Positions 32,966-42,442 of a stretch of 64,000 nt of DNA are shown in pieces. The stretch lies in the NCBI RefSeq assembly GCF_047228935.1, contig NZ_JBFEGG010000002.1:124001-188000 (forward strand). Direction: 5' to 3'. Below the pieces are notes generated by a model that saw nothing but the letters and a program-made list of their open reading frames with translations, searched no databases and was not told the origin of the DNA. The stretch comes from Ornithinibacillus sp047228935. GTDB lineage: Bacteria > Bacillota > Bacilli > Bacillales > Amphibacillaceae. A program made the translations under genes and the position numbers. Numbering within the stretch: position 1 is the stretch's first letter; each line of letters starts with the position of its first letter.

Positions 32966-34315
32966 TCACGATGTAGCCTTCTTTTTAAAGAGTACTTTTT
33001 CCCGCCATTTGCCGAATTTAAAGTAGAGAAAGGCAAAGACACTACTAATGACAAAACTAACGCCCATTCCGATTGCTATCCCTGTATCTCCTAGTAGCTT
33101 GGAGAATAGAAATGTTAGTGGATATCTTAACACCCAGAACGATAGAATGTTTAAAATAAGCACAGGATACATGGCACCCGCAGCTCGAACTACGCCGTTT
33201 AAAATGAAGTTTATCCCCAAGAACGGATAACATAAAGCAATAATCTGTAAGTATTTTGTAGCAAATTGTACTGCGTCTTCCTCTCGTATAAATAAGCGTA
33301 CTGCATACTCTGCGAATAATACTACTAGTAGACCAACTATAACCATGACCGTAAAGTTATACACAACACCATTTCTTGCAATCTTATTAACACGGTCCCA
33401 GTTTTTCACTCCGATATTTTGACCAGCCATACTACCGACAGCTGTTCCTAAGGCATGCGCCGGAAGCATTATGATACTATCTAAACGCTGCGCAGCACCA
33501 AAACCACCAACAACAGATGGTCCAAATGATGTGACAACACTCATTATTGCTGCTGATCCAGCCGAGATAACGGACATTTGTAACCCTGATGGAATACCGA
33601 GATGAAGTATAAGTTTAATCTCCTCCCATCGCGGGAGCTTCGGTAAGGTAAATGGAGCTAATTTTTTCCTCAATACATGAATGATTCCATAAAGAAATGC
33701 AAATCCCTGCGAAATAATCGTCGCGAACGCAGCACCTTCTACTCCAAAATCTAAGACGGATATGAAAAGTGGATCCATCACTAGATTTAACAAGACCGCT
33801 ATTGTTACAAATCGGAGTGGTGTTTTACTATCTCCTAACGCTCGTAAAACGGTACTAATAAAGTTATAACCAAATAAGAATAGCATCCCTAGGAAGTTAA
33901 TTTGTAAATAAGATTTTGCTAAATGTAATATTTCCACTGGTGTACCTAATAGCTTCAGTAATTCTTCTGCAAAAATAAAACCAATTATACCTAAAGATAT
34001 CGCCATGATTGAAAGTAGTACGACAAATGCATTTAAATATCGCTTTAAACCATCTGTATTTTTCTTCCCTTTTTGTTGGGAGAGAATGGTTAATGCCGCA
34101 TTGTTTAGCCCAATGATAAATGCTAACACTGTAAAAATAAGCGTACCCGAAACAGCTATGGCACCTAATGCATCTGCACCTAATAGATTACCAACCCATA
34201 AACTATCTACTAATTGATAGGAGGTCTGTAGTAAATTAGCGAGCATGATTGGTCCAGAAAAGACCAGCAATTGTCTCCAGATATTCCCTTCCGTAAAATC
34301 ATGTTGCTTTTTCAA
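32966..34315 (-). CDS. MATE family efflux transporter
   Basis: A 449-residue, 12-helix MATE protein. The first half begins FTEGNIWRQLLVFSGPIMLA with the QTSYQLVDSLWVG motif, the second half ILHLGIPSGLQMSVISAGSA. It starts with TTG at 34315; AAAGG lies about 11 bases upstream. It is a different branch from the MATE protein at 28785-30137. The substrate is unknown. No terminator follows it before the DnaA-box stretch, so read-through toward the lysozyme-like gene is possible. Confidence 0.9.
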   Translation of the reverse strand: MKKQHDFTEGNIWRQLLVFSGPIMLANLLQTSYQLVDSLWVGNLLGADALGAIAVSGTLIFTVLAFIIGLNNAALTILSQQKGKKNTDGLKRYLNAFVVLLSIMAISLGIIGFIFAEELLKLLGTPVEILHLAKSYLQINFLGMLFLFGYNFISTVLRALGDSKTPLRFVTIAVLLNLVMDPLFISVLDFGVEGAAFATIISQGFAFLYGIIHVLRKKLAPFTLPKLPRWEEIKLILHLGIPSGLQMSVISAGSAAIMSVVTSFGPSVVGGFGAAQRLDSIIMLPAHALGTAVGSMAGQNIGVKNWDRVNKIARNGVVYNFTVMVIVGLLVVLFAEYAVRLFIREEDAVQFATKYLQIIALCYPFLGINFILNGVVRAAGAMYPVLILNILSFWVLRYPLTFLFSKLLGDTGIAIGMGVSFVISSVFAFLYFKFGKWREKVLFKKKATS

Positions 34316-34370
34316 CGTAAAAACAACCTTTCATTATCATTTTTCATCATTATTGTAACACTTGAATTAG

Positions 34371-34407
34371 AAAAGGGAAGATTATCAGCTCTCCTGAAAA
34401 TCTTCCC
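34371..34407 (-). terminator. Terminator of the TRAP transporter operon
   Basis: GGGAAGATT at 34375-34383 pairs with AATCTTCCC at 34399-34407. The minus-strand transcript ends in TTTTC. Confidence 0.85.
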
Positions 34408-34416
34408 TTAGTTAAA

Positions 34417-36426
34417 TTACTTATTTCTTCCCTGTACTTTCTCTACTGGTTCCCGGTTACCTTTAAAGATATACTGGTAAACCAATAACAGAACAAACGC
34501 TACTAGACCAATGATATCTGTATGACCTTCTGGATACATAAGTAAGAGACCCGTCAGTACTGATATCATTCTTTCAAATATATTTAAATGTTTGTACCAG
34601 AATCCGATAAGTCCAGCACCTATTGCAATCATACCGGTTAGTGCCGTAATTAATATCCAAATAACTCCACCGATAGTCGTTTCAATCATTAGCATTTCTG
34701 GATTCAATACGAACATATACGGAATAATAAACGCTGCTATCGCAAGCTTCGACGCATTAAATCCTGTTCGTATCGGCTCCCCACCAGATATTCCGGATGC
34801 AGCAAATGCGGCGAGCGCAACCGGCGGTGTGATGTCCGCTACGATACCGAAATAAAAGACAAACATATGGGCAGCTAATACTGGTATCGCAAATTCCAGC
34901 TGATCATTTAACGCCAAGATGGCAGGTAAAGCAATCGTTGATGTAATAATATAGTTCGCTGTAGTAGGTGAACCCATTCCCAATATGATAGAAGCAATCA
35001 TCGTAAAGAATAACGTTAATAATAATTGGATGTTAATATTTGACGTTAATGCTCCAGCAATATCAACTATCCCATTACCTAGTTTTAATCCAAGACCAGT
35101 TTTTGTTACGACACCTACAATAATACCCGCACTCGCAGTAGCTGCTGCAACACCTAATGCTGTACGAGCACCTGATGTTAATGCATCTACAAACTTTCTA
35201 GGAGTCATTCTAGTCTCTTTTAAGAACATACTAACGATAATAGCCGATGCTATACCTAATAGAGCCGTTCTATTAATACTGTAGCCCATGAACAAGAACA
35301 CAATAATTACTAGAATCGGAATTAGTAAGTGGATTTTCTTTAACACTTCTCTTTTAGGTGGTATCTCACTCTCTGGAAGTCCAGTTAATCCCGTTTTCTT
35401 CGCTTCCAAGTGAGTCATGATCCAAATTCCAGCGAAATATAAAATTGCAGGGATTAATGCCGCTTTAGCAATTTCCCAATACGCAACTCCGGCGAACTCT
35501 ATCATTAGGAATGCAGCAGCACCCATTATCGGCGGCATAATTTGCCCACCAGTCGAAGAGGCAGCCTCTACCGCTCCAGCGAATTCTTTACGATAACCAA
35601 GGCGTTTCATTAACGGAATTGTATAAGAACCTGTAGTAACCGTGTTCGCTACAGAACTACCTGAAATCGTACCATTTAATGCACTAGAGAAGATCGCCAC
35701 TTTTGCCGGTCCACCAGTTCGTCTTCCAGCAAGTGAAATAGCTAGATCGTTAAAGTACGTACCGACACCTGTTTTAACTAAAAATGCGCCAAACAACAGG
35801 AATAAGAATATATATGTTGAAGATACTTTCAATGGTGTACCTAGTATACCCTCTGTCGTAAAGAACATCGTATTTACTAATTGGTTTAAGCTTAGCCCTC
35901 TATGCCCTAACATACCTGGCATGTAAGGTCCTAATAAGGAATAAAGTAAAGCTGCACCAGCAATAATTGTAATCGGAAGTCCTACGGCACGTCTTGTTGC
36001 TTCAAGCGTCAAGAGAATCGCAATTCCACCGATAATGATTTGTGCTGTTGAAATCGAACCAATTTGTTGAACAATTTCATTATAAAATACTGGCCAATAT
36101 AAGCAGACTATTAGCGATAAACCTGCTAATACATAATCGTACCACGCTATTTGCCGTTTATTTCCATTTTTCTTCGCAGGGAACAGTAGAAAAATTAATA
36201 CTAATGCGAAGCCTAAGTGAATAGTACGTTGAATGTAAGCAGTATATGCCCCAAAGTAACCTGTATACAATTGGAATAATGAGAAAGATAATAAGAGAAC
36301 AAATACAATAATGGCAGCCGCACCTTTTAGGTTACGAGTATTTGATTCTTGATCATATTTCTGCATTAAGGCTTCCTGTTCTTCCGCGGTTAATTCCGCT
36401 TTAACGTTTTCATTTTTTTCACTCAT
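34417..36426 (-). CDS. TRAP transporter fused permease, TAXI type
   Basis: A 669-residue polytopic membrane protein combining a DctQ-like four-helix N-terminal part (about 30-160) with a DctM-like large subunit, as is usual in TAXI-type TRAP transporters. Signatures include LFLLFGAFLVKTGVG, SSALNGTISGSSVANTVTTG, EAASSTGGQIMPPIMGAAAF and GMGSPTTANYIITS. It moves an organic acid or amino acid, driven by an ion gradient, using the binding protein encoded at 37040-37981. It overlaps the DUF1850 gene by eight bases. The substrate cannot be read from sequence. Confidence 0.93.
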   Translation of the reverse strand: MSEKNENVKAELTAEEQEALMQKYDQESNTRNLKGAAAIIVFVLLLSFSLFQLYTGYFGAYTAYIQRTIHLGFALVLIFLLFPAKKNGNKRQIAWYDYVLAGLSLIVCLYWPVFYNEIVQQIGSISTAQIIIGGIAILLTLEATRRAVGLPITIIAGAALLYSLLGPYMPGMLGHRGLSLNQLVNTMFFTTEGILGTPLKVSSTYIFLFLLFGAFLVKTGVGTYFNDLAISLAGRRTGGPAKVAIFSSALNGTISGSSVANTVTTGSYTIPLMKRLGYRKEFAGAVEAASSTGGQIMPPIMGAAAFLMIEFAGVAYWEIAKAALIPAILYFAGIWIMTHLEAKKTGLTGLPESEIPPKREVLKKIHLLIPILVIIVFLFMGYSINRTALLGIASAIIVSMFLKETRMTPRKFVDALTSGARTALGVAAATASAGIIVGVVTKTGLGLKLGNGIVDIAGALTSNINIQLLLTLFFTMIASIILGMGSPTTANYIITSTIALPAILALNDQLEFAIPVLAAHMFVFYFGIVADITPPVALAAFAASGISGGEPIRTGFNASKLAIAAFIIPYMFVLNPEMLMIETTIGGVIWILITALTGMIAIGAGLIGFWYKHLNIFERMISVLTGLLLMYPEGHTDIIGLVAFVLLLVYQYIFKGNREPVEKVQGRNK

Positions 36427-36949
36427 GAATTTTCACTCCTTTCAATATTTGCCATAAGGAAAGCTTATCTACTTTAAGAGTAAACTTAGCGCCTTTCTCA
36501 AAATAATCGTTAAACCACACCATATGTTCACCCTCTTTACCCCACACTAATCGATGTCTCGGAACTGTTTTTCCGTTGCGTAAATTAATATAAGGAAAAA
36601 CTCTATTCATATCTTTTATATGAATCTTTTCATCTTCATATACAAATGTTCCACCATCTATATCATTAGCAGGCATACCAATACCATAATGCTCATAAAT
36701 AATTTCATTTTGCCTAATCGAATCGTCCGGTAGAATCTCATAGATTTCGACTACGTCAGTCAAGTGTATGGAATGTGTAAATATAATTTGAAATGAGTCC
36801 CCTTCTTCTATTGGAAGGTATGCCTCAATGTGACTTGTATTTTGTGTGTAAAATACTAAGGCATTTCGGAAAGGAACGAAAAGTATTAATGATAGGACAA
36901 GCAGTAGGAGAAAACTAATAATATATCGTTTCTTCATAGACTTTTGCAA
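36419..36949 (-). CDS. DUF1850 protein associated with TAXI TRAP transporter
   Basis: A 176-residue protein with an N-terminal membrane segment (about 8-26) and an outside domain containing FQIIFTHSIHLTDVVEIYEI, EHYGIGMP and RLVWGKEGEHMV. This is the pattern of DUF1850, a family almost always encoded between the binding protein and the fused permease of TAXI transporters, as here. Its role is unknown; an accessory outside subunit is plausible. TTG at 36949 is the likely start, ATG at 36937 an alternative. Its end overlaps the permease gene by eight bases. Confidence 0.82.
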   Translation of the reverse strand: MQKSMKKRYIISFLLLLVLSLILFVPFRNALVFYTQNTSHIEAYLPIEEGDSFQIIFTHSIHLTDVVEIYEILPDDSIRQNEIIYEHYGIGMPANDIDGGTFVYEDEKIHIKDMNRVFPYINLRNGKTVPRHRLVWGKEGEHMVWFNDYFEKGAKFTLKVDKLSLWQILKGVKIHE

Positions 36950-36962
36950 GCAATCACAACCT

Positions 36963-37011
36963 AAAAAAATGGGCAGCCGGCTATCAAGCCCTATTCAGGC
37001 AAAAAGCCGGC
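36963..37011 (-). terminator. Intercistronic hairpin with T run in the TAXI operon
   Basis: AGCCGGC at 37005-37011 pairs with GCCGGCT at 36976-36982, and on the minus strand a run of seven T residues follows. It lies between the binding-protein gene and the DUF1850 gene. Partial termination here would give more binding protein than permease. Confidence 0.75.
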
Positions 37012-37039
37012 CACTCCATCATACTATATTTTAACTTTT

Positions 37040-37981
37040 TTAGTCTAGTAATCCTTCTTCTTTAAAGTACTTCTCAGCACCTGGGTGGAAGTCAATTCCA
37101 ATCCCATCAAGTGCAGATTCTTTCGTAATCAACGCACCTTTAGCGTGTGTAATTTTATCCGCATTTTCATAGATAGCTTTCGTCATTTCATACACTTCAT
37201 CTTCTGATAAACTATCTGTTACAGCTAGCATTGCTAGAACTGCAACAGTCGTTACTTCACTTTCCAGACCATATGTTCCAGCTGGAATTGTATCCGCTGC
37301 ATAGTATGGGTAATCTGCAACTAATGCATCAATTTTATCTTGTGCAATTGGAACAATTGTAATATCTGTAGTAGCAGCTAAACCTTCTACACTACCAGTT
37401 GGTGTGCCAGCAGTAATGAATGCCGCATCGATATTTCCATCTTGAAGACCATCAGTAGACTCATCAAAGTCTAAGCTTTGAGGCTCTATATCTGCTTCAA
37501 TGTCTAGTCCGTGAATTTCTAAGATTTGTTGAGCATTAACATACGTACCTGATCCTGGTGCACCAACAGATACTCGCTTACCTGCTAAATCCTCTACAGA
37601 TGTAATACCAGAGTCAGCTGTTGTTACGATTTGAATAGTTTCTGGGTATAAAGATCCGATAGCTAATACGTTATCAACTGGATTTCCTTCGAATGAATTC
37701 GTTCCTTCTACTGCATTTGCCATTACGTCTGTTTGTGTAAATGCAATATCTGCCTCATTTTCTTGAAGTGCAGCAATATTATCAGCTGATGCACTAGAAG
37801 ATGATGGAGTTACGTCTAAATCTGTTTCATCTGAAATAATACCAGCAATTTCGCCACCAAGCGGGTAATATGTACCACCCGTACCACCTGTTAGCATGGA
37901 TAATTGTGTGCTACCACAAGCAGCTAGAACTAGTGATAGAACTAATAAAATGCTTATTGATAGAATATACTTCTTCTTCAT
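37040..37981 (-). CDS. TAXI family TRAP transporter substrate-binding lipoprotein
   Basis: A 313-residue binding protein. The signal peptide ends in LVLAAC (Cys22, lipobox), so it is a lipoprotein. TAXI-family signatures include MLTGGTGGTYYPLGGEIAGI, NEADIAFTQTDVMANA and GKRVSVGAPGSGTYVNA. It delivers substrate to the fused TRAP permease. TAXI proteins are known to bind small carboxylates or amino acids such as glutamate; the substrate here is unknown. ATG at 37981 follows AGGGGG. It is the first gene of a three-gene operon with a good SigA-like promoter. Confidence 0.93.
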   Translation of the reverse strand: MKKKYILSISILLVLSLVLAACGSTQLSMLTGGTGGTYYPLGGEIAGIISDETDLDVTPSSSSASADNIAALQENEADIAFTQTDVMANAVEGTNSFEGNPVDNVLAIGSLYPETIQIVTTADSGITSVEDLAGKRVSVGAPGSGTYVNAQQILEIHGLDIEADIEPQSLDFDESTDGLQDGNIDAAFITAGTPTGSVEGLAATTDITIVPIAQDKIDALVADYPYYAADTIPAGTYGLESEVTTVAVLAMLAVTDSLSEDEVYEMTKAIYENADKITHAKGALITKESALDGIGIDFHPGAEKYFKEEGLLD

Positions 37982-38014
37982 TAAATTTCCCCCTTAATTA
38001 AATTCCTAAATTTT

Positions 38015-38044
38015 ATTCTACTTAAAAGTACCTATTATTGTCAA
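38015..38044 (-). promoter_or_regulatory. Promoter of the TAXI TRAP operon
   Basis: On the minus strand a perfect TTGACA -35 at 38039-38044 and TAGAAT -10 at 38015-38020 are separated by 18 bases; the coding start is 34 bases further on. Confidence 0.7.
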
Positions 38045-38122
38045 ACTATTAATAAAAATGAAAGCCGTTTCAACAGTGAAGTCTCTTGAAAAAACAACCT
38101 TTGAAGGTAAATTTTAATTTTA

Positions 38123-38170
38123 TTACAAATTATCAAAATAATATGATATTATATAGGCAAATACCTATAT
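38123..38170 (+). promoter_or_regulatory. Promoter and operator-like repeat of the acyl-CoA ligase gene
   Basis: TTACAA at 38123-38128 and TATTAT at 38147-38152 are 18 bases apart. ATATAGG at 38151-38157 and CCTATAT at 38164-38170 form a perfect inverted repeat with six bases between, overlapping the -10 and start region, a position typical of a repressor site. Confidence 0.55.
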
Positions 38171-38193
38171 TAAATTATAAGGAGATGATATGC

Positions 38194-39813
38194 ATGATGC
38201 AAGTACCATTACTGGTCGGGTCATTATTAGAACATGCTGAACAGTTCTTTTCAAAGAAAGAAGTAATCTCACAGACCCATGATAAGCTTCATCGGTTTAC
38301 CTACGGTGAAATTGGCCAACGAACGAGAAGATTAATGAGTACACTAAATGAACTCGGCATCAAAAATGGCGACCGGATAGGCACATTAGCATGGAACCAT
38401 CATAGACATCTAGAAATCTATTTTGCCGCACCAGGTATGGGGGCTGTCTTACATACTATCAATATTCGCTTATCCCCTGAAGATATCATCTATATTATTA
38501 ACCATGCCGAGGATAAGGTTTTATTTATTGACGAAGATATTCTACCTCTCATCGAACATATACACACGCATTTAACTACTGTTGAAGCTTTTGTTGTGAT
38601 GACGGATAAAGCTGAACTTCCGGACTCTACTATTCAACCACTTTACTCCTATGAAGAATTACTATCAATTGGCGACCCAAACTATGAATTTGCAAAAGAT
38701 ATTGATGAAAACCAACCAGCAGGAATGTGTTATACGTCTGCAACAACTGGTAAACCAAAAGGTGTGGTTTATTCCCACAGAGCTATCGTCTTGCATAGCT
38801 ATGCATTAGGACTTGTTGATACTGCAGCGATTTCAGAATCTGATGTTTCCATGCCTGTTGTACCACAGTTTCATGTCAATGCATGGGGGACTCCATTTGC
38901 TTGTACTTGGTTCGGCTCTACTCAAGTGATGCCTGGGCCACGCTTTACACCGAAACGATTAGCAGAATTTATTGAACGGTTCAAAGTCACGATTACAGCT
39001 GGAGTACCAACGATTTGGCTTGGATTACTAAAGGAACTAGAACAAGGAAACTATGATACCTCTAGTCTACGAGCTGTTTTATGTGGTGGATCAGCTGCTC
39101 CACTTGGCCTAATTAAAGCTTTTGAAGAGAAACATAAAATACCATTTTATCATGCATATGGCGCAACGGAAACTACTCCATTAGTAACGATTTCTCGTTT
39201 AAAAAGCTATCAACAAAATCTATCGAAAGAAGAGAAATTCGCCGAGCGTGCAAGACAAGGTATTCTCGTACCTGGTTTGCAAATGAAAGTAGTCGGAAAT
39301 AATGGTGAAATCGAATGGAATGGGAAGGAAATGGGAGAATTACTATTAAAGGGCCCATGGATTGCAGACGAATATTATAATGATGCTAGAAGTGATGATG
39401 CTTTTATAGAAGGTTGGTTCCATACTGGTGATGTTGTAACAGTTGACGAAGAAGGAACGATTAAAATTGTCGACCGTACTAAGGATTTGATTAAAAGTGG
39501 TGGCGAATGGATTTCTTCGGTCGAAATTGAAAACGCTATCATGGCGCATGATGCTGTTTTTGAAGCTAGCGTAGTAGCTATTCCAGATGAAAAATGGCAA
39601 GAACGACCTGTTGCATGTGTTGTGTTACACGAAGGATTAGAAGAAAAAGTAACCAAAGAAAATATCTTAGCGTTTTTAACACCACATTTTCCAAAATGGT
39701 GGTTACCGGATGATGTTCTCTTCTTTGAAGAAATCCCTAAATCTTCAGTTGGCAAATTTCTAAAACGTGAACTACGCGAACAAGTAAAAGCAAGATACAG
39801 TCCACAAGGATAA
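38194..39813 (+). CDS. Fatty-acid CoA ligase (AMP-forming)
   Basis: A 539-residue member of the acyl-adenylate-forming family. ATG at 38194 lies nine bases after AAGGAG; an immediately following ATG and a long upstream extension without a ribosome site are less likely. The AMP-binding motif reads YTSATTGKPKGVVYSH (about residue 180), followed by YGATETTP, GWFHTGDV and the C-terminal lysine region KSSVGKFLKREL. The similarity is to medium/long-chain AlkK-type ligases. It should activate a fatty acid with ATP and CoA. It is a single-gene unit with its own promoter and terminator, divergent from the TAXI operon. Confidence 0.9.
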   Translation: MMQVPLLVGSLLEHAEQFFSKKEVISQTHDKLHRFTYGEIGQRTRRLMSTLNELGIKNGDRIGTLAWNHHRHLEIYFAAPGMGAVLHTINIRLSPEDIIYIINHAEDKVLFIDEDILPLIEHIHTHLTTVEAFVVMTDKAELPDSTIQPLYSYEELLSIGDPNYEFAKDIDENQPAGMCYTSATTGKPKGVVYSHRAIVLHSYALGLVDTAAISESDVSMPVVPQFHVNAWGTPFACTWFGSTQVMPGPRFTPKRLAEFIERFKVTITAGVPTIWLGLLKELEQGNYDTSSLRAVLCGGSAAPLGLIKAFEEKHKIPFYHAYGATETTPLVTISRLKSYQQNLSKEEKFAERARQGILVPGLQMKVVGNNGEIEWNGKEMGELLLKGPWIADEYYNDARSDDAFIEGWFHTGDVVTVDEEGTIKIVDRTKDLIKSGGEWISSVEIENAIMAHDAVFEASVVAIPDEKWQERPVACVVLHEGLEEKVTKENILAFLTPHFPKWWLPDDVLFFEEIPKSSVGKFLKRELREQVKARYSPQG

Positions 39814-39820
39814 AATAAAT

Positions 39821-39865
39821 AGCTAGGGGTCACCTCGCAAGTTGACACCTAGCTGATTGTTTTCA
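39821..39865 (+). terminator. Terminator of the acyl-CoA ligase gene
   Basis: AGCTAGGGGTCA at 39821-39832 pairs with TGACACCTAGCT at 39843-39854 with one mismatch, followed by GATTGTTTTC. Confidence 0.8.
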
Positions 39866-39889
39866 TAAAAAACCAAATCATTTATTAAC

Positions 39890-39959
39890 TTGACAATATT
39901 GGGAAAATTTCTTAGAATAGGATAAATTAGCGAAGGTGTCGTTAATTAGTTCGCTAATT
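39890..39959 (+). promoter_or_regulatory. Promoter and inverted repeat before the regulator gene
   Basis: TTGACA at 39890-39895 and TAGAAT at 39913-39918 are 17 bases apart. Just downstream AATTAGCGAA at 39925-39934 and TTCGCTAATT at 39950-39959 form a perfect ten-base inverted repeat with 15 bases between. Another TTGACA occurs at 39981-39986 without a well-spaced -10. Confidence 0.65.
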
Positions 39960-40058
39960 AAGCATGACGTACGAATTAAATTGACAGAATTTTCTTTACT
40001 ATAAGATTACTATACTCATAAAAACATAAAAACATCTTACTCTAGGGAGGGAAGATTG

Positions 40059-41351
40059 GTGAAAATAAAGGTTGCTGTATTTGGAAGAGATATCTTAATC
40101 GATCGGTTTCAACAATACCTTTCGAACCAGGATGAAATGGAAGTAATTCCATTTATTTATAAAAAAGCAAGTGAAGCTTGTGAACTTATCGAAAAAGCAT
40201 TCATGTGTGATGTTTATTTATTTTTAGAAAATCTCCCATATTTGTATGCAAGTAACAAGATTAAAAAGAAGCGTTTACCAACGGTTCAAGTTGATTTTGA
40301 TGAATACATGTTACTAACGTCTTTCTACCATTTAAAAAACACACACAATCAACAACTTCGCAGATTATCAATTGACGTCCTTGATGACTGTAGTGTTACA
40401 GAGGTATTATCGGAGTTAAATTTAGCAAGTGATGGCATTTATACATATAGTTATAAACATGAAGATGATACGAATGTAAGTAAAATCGTGGATCACCATA
40501 AACAGCTTTGGGATGAAGGTAAGATTGATTATGTACTTACCTCTTTATATGAAGTAGGGAAAGATCTACAAGAACAAGGTATTCCTACCTATCAGATGGA
40601 TATTCCAAAACGAAATATCGATAATGCGATAGAAGAGTGTAAAAACATGACAGTCTTAAACATGAGTAAAAGTGCTCAAATTGTTGCAGGTTATATTCGT
40701 ATAAAAAATAGAGAAAAGATAAAGGAAGAAAAAGGAGAATTACACCTTAAGGAATTACATCTTCAACTGTATCAAATTTTACTGAAATTTGGACATAAAA
40801 CATATGCATCCGTTTTAACGAATAATGAAAATCAATATGTTGTTTTCGGGACTAGGGGCGTCTTAGATCATATTACAAATCATTTTCGAGATTTCCCACT
40901 AATTAAAGAAGTCGAAAATGCCCTAAATACCCCAATTGAAATTGGGTTCGGTTTAGGTTTAACAGCAAAGCAGGCAGAGGATCATGCAAAAATCGCATTG
41001 GATGCATGTACACATAACACGAATAGCAGTTGCTATATTGTAAATGATCGTCAGGAGACAATTGGTCCTTTAGGTATTAAAAAGCATTTCGATACTTCTC
41101 GTCTTTATCAAGCACTTATTCATAAGGCGAAGTTAAATAACGAGCTCTCATATAATTTTATTGATTTTGTTCAACTACGTAATAACGAGCCTTTTTCTTC
41201 TAATGATATTGCAAATTATTATCGGGTTACGAAAAGAAGTGCAGAACGTACGGTGAATAAGTTATTAAACGGGAATGTGATTAAGATTGTTGGCGAAGAA
41301 AAGCCTTATGTGAAAGGTAGACCTAGGAAGCTTTTTCAAATAGATATTTGA
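40059..41351 (+). CDS. Transcriptional regulator with N-terminal sensor and C-terminal helix-turn-helix
   Basis: A 430-residue cytosolic protein. GTG at 40059 is preferred, eight bases after GGAGG; TTG at 40056 is possible. I see three parts: an N-terminal receptor-like domain (about 1-190, VAVFGRDILIDRFQQYLS, also seen in sensors of the PrpR_N kind), a middle domain with a degenerate GGDEF-like pattern (IGFGLGLTAKQAEDHAKIAL), and a C-terminal winged helix-turn-helix (NDIANYYRVTKRSAERTVNK then KGRPRKLFQI). This plan suggests a transcription factor sensing a small molecule. Its place next to the acyl-CoA ligase and TAXI genes suggests it controls one of them. I cannot name the family with certainty. 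Confidence 0.72.
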   Translation: MKIKVAVFGRDILIDRFQQYLSNQDEMEVIPFIYKKASEACELIEKAFMCDVYLFLENLPYLYASNKIKKKRLPTVQVDFDEYMLLTSFYHLKNTHNQQLRRLSIDVLDDCSVTEVLSELNLASDGIYTYSYKHEDDTNVSKIVDHHKQLWDEGKIDYVLTSLYEVGKDLQEQGIPTYQMDIPKRNIDNAIEECKNMTVLNMSKSAQIVAGYIRIKNREKIKEEKGELHLKELHLQLYQILLKFGHKTYASVLTNNENQYVVFGTRGVLDHITNHFRDFPLIKEVENALNTPIEIGFGLGLTAKQAEDHAKIALDACTHNTNSSCYIVNDRQETIGPLGIKKHFDTSRLYQALIHKAKLNNELSYNFIDFVQLRNNEPFSSNDIANYYRVTKRSAERTVNKLLNGNVIKIVGEEKPYVKGRPRKLFQIDI

Positions 41352-41362
41352 TAACTTGTTTA

Positions 41363-41400
41363 GCAAGTGAATTAGCAACGTAATTCACTTGCTTTTTTAT
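41363..41400 (+). terminator. Terminator of the regulator gene
   Basis: GCAAGTGAATTA at 41363-41374 pairs perfectly with TAATTCACTTGC at 41381-41392 and is followed by six T residues. Confidence 0.93.
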
Positions 41401-41546
41401 TTAACAACGTTTTTACACATTTGACAACGAAATAATCGAACCGATAAGCCTATATTTGAAACGGACTCCAACAGTTTTTTAATTCTAACATAGAATCGAG
41501 GACTAATTTTACCGTTGTTATGATACCCTTTACTTAAATTCTACTA

Positions 41547-42248
41547 TTAGTTTCTTACAACATAGGTAATAGCATTTGTTTTTAATAATACTTCTTTTTC
41601 ATCACGAACAATTTTATATTCTAACGGCTTAACTAGCATGTTTAAGACTTCCCAACCTTCATAACTTCTATTTAATATATTTACCATATCTTCAGTATTG
41701 ATATTTATCTCCATCATAGCATCTAGCTTTTTGTTTGATTCTATATCAATTTCTTCCACTTCTGAATTAATAATAATACAGTTTATTCCCTTATTTTTTG
41801 TACCTGATGCCATTTTTCTAATAACACATTCCAATATTTCTTCTGATTCTACGTGTTCTAAAGTCGATACAGCAACTATGAAGTCATATTCATTTTTTGT
41901 AATATCGTATTGTCCTATATCCGCTTTTTTTGTTTCGATTACGTCTGATACGTTATACTCTTTGCTATAAAATTTCAATTTGTCTAATGCTGAATCTAAT
42001 ATATCTACGCAAACGACTTTTCCATTCTTATTTTTTATTCCTTGAGCAATTGGGATACTATTTCTCCCCACTCCTGAACCTAAATCTAGTACCTGGATAT
42101 TTTCTTGATTATGAAATAAAGGTAGTAAATCTATTACTGTTTTAACTGGTTTAAATAACCAAGAACCTTCTTCAAATAATTTGTAGTTCTCATAACAAAA
42201 ATCATGATATTTCTTTTCTTCCTTACGAATTAATTCAAGCCTACTCAA
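41547..42248 (-). CDS. Class I SAM-dependent methyltransferase
   Basis: A 233-residue protein if started at TTG 42248, which is seven bases after GGGGGA; a TTG five codons upstream would contain the ribosome site. The Rossmann motif I is VLDLGSGVGRNSIPIA, then VVCVDILDSALDKLK (motif II acidic residue) and YDFIVAVSTLEHVE (motif IV). The substrate cannot be predicted. The AT content is high (many AAA/AAT codons) compared with nearby genes, which may hint at transfer. No operon partner is evident. Confidence 0.8.
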   Translation of the reverse strand: MSRLELIRKEEKKYHDFCYENYKLFEEGSWLFKPVKTVIDLLPLFHNQENIQVLDLGSGVGRNSIPIAQGIKNKNGKVVCVDILDSALDKLKFYSKEYNVSDVIETKKADIGQYDITKNEYDFIVAVSTLEHVESEEILECVIRKMASGTKNKGINCIIINSEVEEIDIESNKKLDAMMEININTEDMVNILNRSYEGWEVLNMLVKPLEYKIVRDEKEVLLKTNAITYVVRN

Positions 42249-42442
42249 GTGTACATCCCCCAATAATCATATAAATATTGCAGCTACAAAGTCTAAAATA
42301 GTATAGTAGCAGCATTTCCTGATTCTTATTTCGAACATTAATATGCATAACATAAAAATTATTCTGTATTTTTAAGTTGCAACTTTATCTTCATTACTCA
42401 TTCACGCCTTAAGATTGGGGTCGTTATTCCATAATTCTAACT

